DNA from: Nocardioides sp. dk884
Lineage (GTDB): Bacteria; Actinomycetota; Actinomycetes; Propionibacteriales; Nocardioidaceae
Assembly: GCF_009557055.1 (NCBI RefSeq)
Contig: NZ_CP045649.1
Coordinates: 4,214,787-4,278,786, forward strand
Length of the DNA stretch: 64,000 nucleotides
Reading direction: 5' to 3'
Below the pieces are notes generated by a model. It saw nothing but the letters and a program-made list of their open reading frames with translations, was not told the origin of the DNA and ran no database searches. This document shows positions 35,548-45,197 of the stretch, one piece after another. Position 1 is the stretch's first letter, and the number at the start of each line of letters is the position of its first letter. Made by a program: the position numbers and the translations under genes.

Positions 35548-36618
35548 ATGAGCCTGACCCTCGACGTCGACGGGCCGCGCTGGCGCGCCCACCTTCGCGC
35601 GGTCGCCGCCGCCCACCCCGGGCTGGTCCCGGTCGCCAAGGGCAACGGCTACGGCTTCACCCTCGGCCGGCTGGCGCGCAAGGCGCAGTGGCTGGCCGAC
35701 CAGGGCTACGGCGTGGACACCCTCGCGGTCGGCACCTACGACGAGCTCGAGCACGTCGCGCACCGCTTCGGCGGCTCGCTGCTGGTGCTCACCCCGTGGC
35801 GCCCCTTCGGCGTCGCCCTCCAGATCGACCCGGCGCTGGCCGACCGTGTGGTGCACACCCTCGGGCGTCCCGAGGACGTCGCCGACCTGCTCGCCCGCCA
35901 GCCCGACGCCCGCTTCGTGCTCGAGCGGATGACCAGCATGCAGCGCCACGGGCTCAGCGCCCGCGAGCTGTGGGCGGTGGCCGAGCAGCTGCGCGCCCAC
36001 CCGCGGGCGCGCCTGGAGGGCGTCGCGCTGCACCTGCCGCTCGCCCAGGGCTCCCACCTCTCCGAGGTCCAGCGGCTGCTCAACGACGTGGTCGCCGCCG
36101 AGCTGCCGACCCGCACCCTGTGGGTCAGCCACCTCACCGACGACGAGCTCGCCCAGCTCGCCACGTCGTACGCCGACTACGCCGTGCGCCCGCGCATCGG
36201 CACCGGGCTCTGGCTCGGCGACCGCGGCGCGCTGCGGGTCACCTCCACCGTGCTCGACGTGCACCCGGTCGAGCGTGGCGACTCCTTCGGCTACCGCGGC
36301 CGCACCGCGCCCAAGTCCGGGCACCTGCTCGTCGTCAGCGGCGGCACCGCCCACGGCATCGGCCTCGAGGCGCCCACCGGGGACTCCTCGATCAAGGCGC
36401 GCGCGGCCACCCTGGCCCGCGGCGGCCTCGACGCGGTCGGCTTCGTGCGCTCGCCGTTCGCCATCGACGGCAAGCAGCGGCTGTTCGCCGAGCCGCCCCA
36501 CATGCAGGCCTCGATGCTGTTCCTGCCGTCCGGCGCGCACGTGCCCGAGATCGGCGACGAGATCGACGTGCGGGTGCGGTTCACGACCACCGCCTTCGAC
36601 CAAGTCGTGGTCAGCTGA
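35548..36618 (+). CDS. Alanine racemase-like PLP protein
   Basis: A 356-residue protein with the fold-type III PLP barrel of alanine racemase. The Schiff-base Lys is in VPVAKGNGYGFTLG near residue 31, and RPRIGTGLWLGDRGA near 212 is the PLP-phosphate region. It lacks several standard Alr blocks, so the substrate may be an amino acid other than alanine. ATG at 35548, one base after the FemX-like stop region, so the genes are coupled. Its stop codon lies in a 14-bp tandem repeat that supplies stops in all three frames. Confidence 0.8.
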   Translation: MSLTLDVDGPRWRAHLRAVAAAHPGLVPVAKGNGYGFTLGRLARKAQWLADQGYGVDTLAVGTYDELEHVAHRFGGSLLVLTPWRPFGVALQIDPALADRVVHTLGRPEDVADLLARQPDARFVLERMTSMQRHGLSARELWAVAEQLRAHPRARLEGVALHLPLAQGSHLSEVQRLLNDVVAAELPTRTLWVSHLTDDELAQLATSYADYAVRPRIGTGLWLGDRGALRVTSTVLDVHPVERGDSFGYRGRTAPKSGHLLVVSGGTAHGIGLEAPTGDSSIKARAATLARGGLDAVGFVRSPFAIDGKQRLFAEPPHMQASMLFLPSGAHVPEIGDEIDVRVRFTTTAFDQVVVS

Positions 36619-36648
36619 GCGTGGTCAGCTGAGCGTCGTCAGCTGAGC
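36607..36648. repeat. 14-bp tandem repeat over a stop codon (three units)
   Basis: GTGGTCAGCTGAGC occurs at 36607-36620 and 36621-36634, and with one change at 36635-36648. The first unit contains the racemase-like gene's stop. Since 14 is not a multiple of three, the three TGA triplets fall in three different frames. The last unit overlaps the 3' end of the convergent GT87 gene. Confidence 0.85.
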
Positions 36649-38075
36649 AGGGCGGGCGCCGGTGGGGGTGGAGCCGGCGCGCCGCCGCCGGTGGCCCGCA
36701 CCGGGTCGTGCTGGGGGCGCAGCACGTCGCGCACCACGAGGGCGACGAGGTACAGCTCGCCGGCGATGCGCAGCACGATCGCCAGCCAGTAGAACCCCGG
36801 GTCGTCCCCGCCGCCGGGCGCGAGCCAGCCGGCGAGATACCACCACACCGCGGCGAAGTAGAACAGCTCGCTGAGCTGCCAGACCGCCTGGTCGCGCAGC
36901 CGCGGCCGCGCGAGCACCGCCAGCGGCAGCAGCCACAGCACGTACTGCGGCGAGTAGACCTTGTTGACCAACAAGAACCCCGCCACGATCAGGAAACCGA
37001 GCTGCGCGAAGCGCGGCGTCTCGGGGGCCAGCACGCCGATCACGAACACCCCGACGCACCAGGCGCCGAAGAGCAGCCAGGACCACAGGTTGATGGTCTC
37101 CGGCTCGATCGTGCGGTCGGTCCACTGCGCAGCCACGAGCCAGGCCGAGCCCAGGTCGGGGCCGCGCTCGGAGTTGAAGGACCAGAACACCCGCCACTCC
37201 TCCGGCCCCGAGAGGTACGCCGGGAGGTTGGCGAGCACCCACGCCAGGGCCGCCGCGGCGGCGGCGCGCACAAAGTCGAGCATCCGGCGATCGCACAGGC
37301 AGATCACCAGGATCGCGCCGAGCAGGAACAGCGGGTAGAGCTTGGTGGCCACCCCCAGCCCGATCAGCACGCCGGTCAGCACCGGCTTGTCGCGGGCCCA
37401 GGCCCACAGCGCGGCGGCGACCAGCACGACCGCGAGCAGGTCCCAGTTGACCAGGCCAGTCACCAGCAGCGCGGGCGAGACCGCGAACAGCGCGGCGTCC
37501 CAGGGCCGGCGGCGGTTGACCCCGGCCAGGAACCACACCGCGAGCATGGCCGCCAGGGCGAAGGCGAGCGCGCTCAGTGCCAGGAACACCGTGATCTCGC
37601 GCTGCACGCGATCCTCCCCCCAGAACTCGTCAGTGGGACGGTCCGCCCGCTCGGCGGCGTCCGCGCCGGTCAGCGCGTGGGTCACCTTGGCGGTGGCGTA
37701 GGCGAAGTAGGAGATCCCGACGGGGTACTCCATCACCTCGTAGCGCTCGCGCACCTCGGCGCCGTCGTCGTAGGGCCAGGCCGCCTCGACGAAGCCCCGC
37801 CCGGTGTAGAGGTAGGGCAGGTCGGAGTAGCACATGTAGGTCCCGCGGACGTCCTGCGAGCTCCACTCGTCGGCGACGCAGGGGGCCTTCTGCACCATCC
37901 CGAGCGCCATGGTGAGCGCGACCAGCGCGAGCAGCACCCGCACCGGTGTCCACCACGGGTGCCGGCCGGCGCGCCGCCCGAGCGGTCCGCCCACACCCGC
38001 GCTGAGCGCGCCGATCGCCGGGTCGTCCCGGGTCGGGTCGGCGTACGGGTCGGACCCGCTCGGCGCGCTCGACAT
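36639..38075 (-). CDS. Glycosyltransferase 87 family membrane protein
   Basis: A 478-residue multi-spanning protein with about ten hydrophobic segments. It resembles the polyprenol-phosphate-mannose-dependent transferases of the DUF2029/GT87 family. VMEYPVGISYFAYA near residue 115, NWDLLAVVLVAAALWAW near 208, GLGVATKLYPLFLLGAI near 238 and VNKVYSPQYVLWLLPL near 370 are typical; the periplasmic loop after TM1 holds a candidate acidic residue. In M. tuberculosis the homologue (Rv0051) also follows ponA1. It starts 3 bp after the PBP stop, so the two are co-transcribed. The acceptor glycan is unknown. Confidence 0.88.
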   Translation of the reverse strand: MSSAPSGSDPYADPTRDDPAIGALSAGVGGPLGRRAGRHPWWTPVRVLLALVALTMALGMVQKAPCVADEWSSQDVRGTYMCYSDLPYLYTGRGFVEAAWPYDDGAEVRERYEVMEYPVGISYFAYATAKVTHALTGADAAERADRPTDEFWGEDRVQREITVFLALSALAFALAAMLAVWFLAGVNRRRPWDAALFAVSPALLVTGLVNWDLLAVVLVAAALWAWARDKPVLTGVLIGLGVATKLYPLFLLGAILVICLCDRRMLDFVRAAAAAALAWVLANLPAYLSGPEEWRVFWSFNSERGPDLGSAWLVAAQWTDRTIEPETINLWSWLLFGAWCVGVFVIGVLAPETPRFAQLGFLIVAGFLLVNKVYSPQYVLWLLPLAVLARPRLRDQAVWQLSELFYFAAVWWYLAGWLAPGGGDDPGFYWLAIVLRIAGELYLVALVVRDVLRPQHDPVRATGGGAPAPPPPAPALLS

Positions 38076-38078
38076 GGC

Positions 38079-40376
<2,298 letters not shown>

Positions 40377-40533
40377 GCTCGGCTCTTTCGTTGCGGCGCC
40401 CGGTCCGCTCGGTCACGGGCAACCGAGGAGCAGACCGGGCGTAGGTGGTCGGTTCCAATCGACCAGGGTACGCATCACGAGGTATGGGTGCGCGCCGCGC
40501 GACGAACCTCTCACGATTCCCGTCTGGCGGATA

Positions 40534-40546
40534 TATCGCTACGATA
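40534..40546. promoter_or_regulatory. Candidate PadR operator
   Basis: TATCG-CTA-CGATA is a 13-bp palindrome 6 bp before the PadR start codon, within an unusually A/T-rich stretch that may hold the promoter -10. It could mediate autoregulation and, by proximity, influence the divergent PBP gene. Confidence 0.5.
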
Positions 40547-40552
40547 GGTCGC

Positions 40553-41209
40553 ATGGCACGTCGTGGAGAGACCATCGAGCTGGCAGTCCTCGGACTGCTG
40601 CACGAGGGACCCATGCACGGCTACGAGCTGCGCAAGCGGCTCAACCTGATGCTCGGGTGGGGGCGGGTGCTCTCCTACGGCTCGCTCTACCCGGCGCTGA
40701 AGAAGATGCTGCGCAGCAACCTCATCGAGGAGGCCAGCACCACCGTCACCCCGGTCTCGCGGCGTCCGCGCATCGTCTACCAGGTCACCGCCGCCGGCAC
40801 GGCCGAGTTCGAGCGACTCATGTCCGAGGTCGGCCCGGCCGCCTGGGAGGACGACAACTTCGACATCCGCTTCGCCTTCTTCTCCTCCACCGACATGGAG
40901 ATCAGGCTCCGGGTGCTCGAAGGTCGGCGCATCCGGCTCCAGGAGCGGCTCGACCGCGTCCAGAGCCAGCTGTCGCTGACCGAGAAGGAGGTCGACCGGT
41001 ACGCCGCCGAGCTCCAGCGCCACGGCGTCGAGTCGGTCGAGCGTGAGGTCCGGTGGCTCTCCGACCTCATCAACGCCGAGCGCAGCGCCGGCAGTCCCCC
41101 GGGGCCCGCCCCGGGCACCGCGTACGGCGACCCCGCCGCGCCACCCGACGTGTCCCCGGACGGCCTCGCGGCCGCCGACCACCACCAGCAGCGATCCCCG
41201 CAGCAGTGA
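40553..41209 (+). CDS. PadR family regulator upstream of ino1
   Basis: A 218-residue PadR regulator of the long type. ELAVLGLLHEGPMHGYELRKR is the DNA-binding helix region (residues 9-29), with SYGSLYPALKKMLRSNLI (41-58) as PadR signature. A coiled-coil dimer segment follows near 115-165 (RIRLQERLDRVQSQLSLTEKEVDRY), and the C-terminus is Pro/Gly-rich and probably disordered. ATG 40553. The ino1 start is 18 bp after its stop. The same pairing (Rv0047c-ino1) exists in Mycobacterium, suggesting control of inositol synthesis. Confidence 0.92.
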   Translation: MARRGETIELAVLGLLHEGPMHGYELRKRLNLMLGWGRVLSYGSLYPALKKMLRSNLIEEASTTVTPVSRRPRIVYQVTAAGTAEFERLMSEVGPAAWEDDNFDIRFAFFSSTDMEIRLRVLEGRRIRLQERLDRVQSQLSLTEKEVDRYAAELQRHGVESVEREVRWLSDLINAERSAGSPPGPAPGTAYGDPAAPPDVSPDGLAAADHHQQRSPQQ

Positions 41210-41226
41210 CAAGAGAGGAATCCCCC

Positions 41227-42315
41227 ATGGGTTCGGTTCGAGTAGCAATCGTGGGGGTCGGCAACTGCGCGACCTCCCTGATCCAGGGCGTCGAGTACTA
41301 CAAGGACGCTGACCCCTCGGGGGCGGTCCCTGGCCTGATGCACGTCGCCTTCGGCGAGTACCACGTCAAGGACGTCGAGTTCGTCGCCGCCTTCGACGTC
41401 GACGACAAGAAGGTCGGCAAGGACCTGTCCGAGGCGATCAACGCCTCGGAGAACAACACCATCAAGATCTGCGACGTCCCGACCCTCGGCGTCGAGGTCG
41501 AGCGCGGCCACACCCTCGACGGCCTCGGCAAGTACTACCGCCAGACCATCGAGGAGTCCTCCGCCGAGCCGGTCGACATCGTCTCGATCCTCAAGGACCG
41601 CCAGGTCGACGTCCTCGTCTCCTACCTCCCGGTGGGCTCCGAGGCGGCCGACAAGTTCTACGCCCAGTGCGCGATCGACGCCGGCGTGGCCTTCGTCAAC
41701 GCCCTGCCCGTCTTCATCGCCTCCGACCCCGTGTGGGCCAAGAAGTTCGAGGACGCCGGCGTCCCGATCATCGGCGACGACATCAAGTCGCAGGTCGGAG
41801 CCACCATCACCCACCGCGTGATGGCCCGCCTCTTCGAGGAGCGCGGCGTGGTCCTGGACCGCACCTACCAGCTCAACGTCGGCGGCAACATGGACTTCAA
41901 GAACATGCTCGAGCGCGAGCGCCTGGAGTCCAAGAAGATCTCCAAGACCCAGGCCGTGACCTCCAACCTGAGCGGCCCGCTCGGTGGCGCCACCGCCGAC
42001 GACCGCAACGTCCACATCGGCCCCTCGGACTACGTGGCGTGGCTCGACGACCGCAAGTGGGCCTACGTCCGCCTCGAGGGTCGCGCCTTCGGCGACGTCC
42101 CGCTGAACCTCGAGTACAAGCTCGAGGTCTGGGACTCCCCGAACTCCGCCGGCATCATCATCGACGCGATCCGCGCCGCGAAGATCGCCAAGGACCGCGG
42201 CATCGGCGGCCCGATCATCTCGGCCTCGTCGTACCTCATGAAGTCCCCGCCGGTGCAGCTGCCCGACGACGAGGGCCGCCGCCGCGTGGAGGCCTTCATC
42301 CGCGGCGAGGAGTGA
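41227..42315 (+). CDS. ino1: Inositol-3-phosphate synthase
   Basis: A 362-residue NAD-dependent enzyme that converts glucose-6-phosphate to myo-inositol-3-phosphate, the first step to phosphatidylinositol and mycothiol. VAIVGVGNCATSLIQGVEYY binds NAD at residues 6-25, and GDDIKSQVGATITHR near 185 and LNVGGNMDFKNM near 215 are the MIPS blocks; the C-terminal NSAGIIIDAIRAAKIA completes the fold. ATG 41227 has GAGAGGAA upstream. A strong hairpin terminator follows at 42351. Confidence 0.96.
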   Translation: MGSVRVAIVGVGNCATSLIQGVEYYKDADPSGAVPGLMHVAFGEYHVKDVEFVAAFDVDDKKVGKDLSEAINASENNTIKICDVPTLGVEVERGHTLDGLGKYYRQTIEESSAEPVDIVSILKDRQVDVLVSYLPVGSEAADKFYAQCAIDAGVAFVNALPVFIASDPVWAKKFEDAGVPIIGDDIKSQVGATITHRVMARLFEERGVVLDRTYQLNVGGNMDFKNMLERERLESKKISKTQAVTSNLSGPLGGATADDRNVHIGPSDYVAWLDDRKWAYVRLEGRAFGDVPLNLEYKLEVWDSPNSAGIIIDAIRAAKIAKDRGIGGPIISASSYLMKSPPVQLPDDEGRRRVEAFIRGEE

Positions 42316-42350
42316 CTCTCCCCGCACGCTGAGTCCTGCTGATGCGGTGC

Positions 42351-42386
42351 CGACGGCCCGCCCGGAGCGATCCGGGCGGGCCGTCG
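42351..42386 (+). terminator. Terminator of ino1
   Basis: CGACGGCCCGCCCGGA and its exact complement form a 16-bp stem with a GCGA tetraloop, 36 bp after the ino1 stop. Confidence 0.85.
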
Positions 42387-42419
42387 GCGTACGTGGGTGG
42401 TTGGTTGCGCATTTCCGCG

Positions 42420-42476
42420 CAATTGCGCGGATTAGTACCTGTTTGCGGCGCCGGCGGGTGCTTTTCCCAGCAATTG
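42420..42476 (-). repeat. IR-A hairpin repeat, copy 3 (inverted orientation)
   Basis: It has the same 21-15-21 layout as copies 1, 2 and 4. The asymmetric loop, read on the minus strand (GCCGGCGCCGCAAAC), matches the loop of the other copies, so this one lies in the opposite orientation. Arms differ at several positions. It precedes the DUF559 gene. Confidence 0.8.
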
Positions 42477-42588
42477 CGCTGGAACACACCCCGCCACACC
42501 AGCGGCCGGATGTCACCACCCGCCCGGCCGCTCCTGCCCCTGTGGATGCAGCGCGCAGCGGGCGCCGTACCGATGCCAGCATCGCGGC

Positions 42589-43521
42589 ATGAAGGCGGAG
42601 CGGCTCAACACGAAGCGCCCGTTCACGCGCGCCGACGCCGTCGCCGCCGGGATCAGCCCCCGCCGCTTGGGCGGGTCGCGGTTCCGGCGCATCTTCCGCA
42701 CCGTCTACATCTCGGCGTCGGTGCGGGAGACCCGCTCCGAACGTGTCCACGCCGCGTTGATGGTGCACCCCGAGGGCGCCTGGATCAGCCACCTGACGGC
42801 GGCAGCCTGGTGCGGCGTCGCGGTCCCGGACACCGCCACCGTGCACGTCAGCGTCTTTCGCGCCGAGGACCGACGGTGGCAGCCCGGCCTGAAGCCGCAC
42901 GTCGCTCCGCCGCACACGAAGGTCGAGGTACGTCGCGGGGTGCGGGTCTCCTCGCCGGTCCGAATGTTCGTCGAGCTGGCCTCGATGCTCGACCTCGTCG
43001 ACCTGGTGGTCGCCGGGGACAGCCTGGTGCGCGTGCTCGGCCTGACCGCCGACGAGCTGCGGACCGGGCTCAAGAACACGCGTGACTACTGGTCCCCGAC
43101 CGCGAGGTACGCCGCGCGCTTCGTCCGCGACGCCGTCGATTCGCCGATGGAGAGCCGGTTGCGGATGCTGATCGTGCTTGCGGGCCTTCCCGAACCGACG
43201 ATCAACCACATCCTGCGCACCGCGGACGGCGAGATGGTCGCCCGCTTCGACCTCAGCTATCCGTCACTGCGGATCGTGGTGGAGTACGACGGGCGACAGC
43301 ACGTCGAGATCATCGCGAACTGGGACAGCGACGAGGAGCGGCGCGAGATGCTCGACAACGCCGAGTGGCGGATCTTGAAGGTCCGGGCGCGCGGCATCTA
43401 CACCGAGCCCGAGCGGACCGTCGAACGCATCTGGCGGCTGCTGCGCCAGCGCGGTGCCCCGGTACCGGTGCCGGGTGAGGAGTGGCGGGTCCACTTCCCC
43501 GGCCGGCGGCCCGTGGGCTGA
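42589..43521 (+). CDS. AbiEi-like / DUF559 endonuclease-domain protein
   Basis: A 310-residue protein. The N-terminal 60 residues resemble the winged-helix region of AbiEi-type antitoxins (FTRADAVAAGISPRRLG, RIFRTVYISASV). Residues 60-170 are an uncharacterised middle part (ISHLTAAAWCGVAVP). The C-terminal 120 residues are DUF559, a Vsr-like PD-(D/E)xK nuclease fold with VVEYDGRQH near 227 as core motif. Such proteins are abundant in actinobacteria; no AbiEii toxin gene is adjacent, so it is probably not a complete toxin-antitoxin pair. IR-A repeats in opposite orientation flank it. Confidence 0.78.
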   Translation: MKAERLNTKRPFTRADAVAAGISPRRLGGSRFRRIFRTVYISASVRETRSERVHAALMVHPEGAWISHLTAAAWCGVAVPDTATVHVSVFRAEDRRWQPGLKPHVAPPHTKVEVRRGVRVSSPVRMFVELASMLDLVDLVVAGDSLVRVLGLTADELRTGLKNTRDYWSPTARYAARFVRDAVDSPMESRLRMLIVLAGLPEPTINHILRTADGEMVARFDLSYPSLRIVVEYDGRQHVEIIANWDSDEERREMLDNAEWRILKVRARGIYTEPERTVERIWRLLRQRGAPVPVPGEEWRVHFPGRRPVG

Positions 43522-43557
43522 GGGCGCGGATCGCCCGGGACTCCGGTCATTTCGGCG

Positions 43558-43614
43558 CAATTGCTGGGAAAAGCACCTGCCGCGGCGCAAAACAGGTATC
43601 AATCTCAGCAATTG
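43558..43614 (+). repeat. IR-A hairpin repeat, copy 4
   Basis: The left arm is identical to copy 1; the right arm (AGGTATCAATCTCAG...) is diverged and weakens the stem. It lies between the convergent DUF559 and cca genes, 36 bp after the former's stop. Confidence 0.8.
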
Positions 43615-43666
43615 CGCGGAAAAACACCGACCCCCGGGCCCGGACGCGACCCCCGGGCGCGGGCCC

Positions 43667-45121
43667 TCAGCCCTGCTGCCGCGCCTGCCACCACGCCAGC
43701 AGCTCGGCGCGGGCGGTGGGCTCGTCGAGGGGGCCGCGGTCCATGCGCAGCTCCAGCAGGTGCTGGTAGGCCTGGCCGACGTCGCGGCCGGGGCCGATGC
43801 CGAGGATCTCCATGATCTGGTTGCCGTCGAGGTTGGGCCGGATCGAGGCCAGCTCCTCCTCCTCGGAGAGGCGGGCGATACGCTCCTCGAGGTCGTCGTA
43901 GGTGCGCCGCAGCCGCTCGGCCTTCCGCTTGTTGCGGGTGGTGCAGTCGGCGCGGGTGAGCACGTGCAGGCGCTCGAGCTGGTCGCCGGCGTCGCGCACG
44001 TAGCGGCGTACGGCGGAGTCGGTCCACTCGCCGGTGCCGTAGCCGTGGAAGCGCAGGTGCAGCTCGACGAGGTGGGCGACCGCGTCGATCTCGTCGTTGG
44101 AGAAGCGCAGCGCCTTCATCCGCTTGCGGGTGATCTTGGCGCCCACCACGTCGTGGTGGTGGAAGGTGACGGTGCCGTCGTCGACGAAGCGACGGGTGCG
44201 CGGCTTGCCGACGTCGTGCATCAGCGCCGCGAAGCGGGAGATGAAGTCGGGCTCCCCGCCGAGGCGGTCCTCGAGCTCCATCGCCTGCTCGAGCACCGTC
44301 AGCGTGTGCTCGTAGACGTCCTTGTGGCGGTGGTGCTCGTCGCGCTCCAGCGCCAGCGCCGGCAGCTCGGGCAGCACGTGCGCGGCGATGCCGGTGTCGA
44401 CCAGCAGGGTCAGGCCGAGGCGGGGGTACGGCGCGCACACCAGCTTGACCAGCTCGTCGCGCACCCGCTCGGCGGAGATGATCGTGATCCGCTCGGCCAT
44501 CGCGGTCATCGCCGCGACCACCTCCGGGGCCACGGTGAAGCCGAGCTGGGCGGCGAACCGCGCCGCGCGCATCATCCGCAGCGGGTCGTCGGAGAAGGAG
44601 TCCTCCGGCGTGCCCGGCGTGCGCAGCACCCGGTGGGCGAGGTCGACCACGCCGCCGTACGGGTCCTCCACGACGCGCCCCGGGATCCGCACCGCCATCG
44701 CGTTGACGGTGAAGTCGCGCCGGCCGAGGTCGCCCTCGAGGGTGTCGCCGAAGTCGACGTCGGGCTTGCGTGAGGACGGGTCGTAGGTCTCCGAGCGGTA
44801 CGTCGTGACCTCGACCACCCACTCGCCCTTGCGGCAGCCGATGGTGCCGAAGGCCCGCCCCATGTCCCAGGTGGCCTCGCCCCAGGATTTGAGGATCTTC
44901 TCGGTGGCGTCGGGGCGCGCCGAGGTCGTGAAGTCGAGGTCGTGGTGGTGGCGCCCCAGCATCGCGTCGCGCACCGGGCCGCCGACCAGGGCGAGCTCGT
45001 GCCCGGCGGCGGCGAAGCGGCGACCGAGCTCGTCGATGACCGGACCGATCCGGTCGAGCTCGGCGCTCACCGAGCGCTGCACGTCGGCGACGTTCAGGGG
45101 CGGCAGCGAGGCGTCGGACAC
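43667..45121 (-). CDS. cca: CCA tRNA nucleotidyltransferase
   Basis: A 484-residue class II nucleotidyltransferase that adds or repairs the 3' CCA of tRNAs. ALVGGPVRDAMLGRHHHDLD (residues 39-58) is the catalytic head with the DxD pair, RRDFTVNAMAVRI (near 137) and DDPLRMMRAARFAAQLGF (near 178) follow, and an HD domain with LMHDVGKPRTRRF is near 300. It corresponds to PcnA (Rv3907c). It is divergent from the DUF6049 gene over 76 bp; the NUDIX gene usually found beside it in Mycobacterium is absent. The CCA is needed by tRNAs that lack it in the gene, such as the candidate at 57696. Confidence 0.95.
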   Translation of the reverse strand: MSDASLPPLNVADVQRSVSAELDRIGPVIDELGRRFAAAGHELALVGGPVRDAMLGRHHHDLDFTTSARPDATEKILKSWGEATWDMGRAFGTIGCRKGEWVVEVTTYRSETYDPSSRKPDVDFGDTLEGDLGRRDFTVNAMAVRIPGRVVEDPYGGVVDLAHRVLRTPGTPEDSFSDDPLRMMRAARFAAQLGFTVAPEVVAAMTAMAERITIISAERVRDELVKLVCAPYPRLGLTLLVDTGIAAHVLPELPALALERDEHHRHKDVYEHTLTVLEQAMELEDRLGGEPDFISRFAALMHDVGKPRTRRFVDDGTVTFHHHDVVGAKITRKRMKALRFSNDEIDAVAHLVELHLRFHGYGTGEWTDSAVRRYVRDAGDQLERLHVLTRADCTTRNKRKAERLRRTYDDLEERIARLSEEEELASIRPNLDGNQIMEILGIGPGRDVGQAYQHLLELRMDRGPLDEPTARAELLAWWQARQQG

Positions 45122-45197
45122 AACGGAGCAGTCTACGGCGGCGTTCCTGCCTCACTGCCATCCCGGGGCTTCCCTGCGCGGCGATAGAGTCACGGCC

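Noticed and set aside
42316..43660. A complete type IV AbiE toxin-antitoxin pair
   Set aside because: Only the AbiEi-like/DUF559 protein is present; no AbiEii nucleotidyltransferase gene lies beside it. The neighbouring cca is the housekeeping enzyme.
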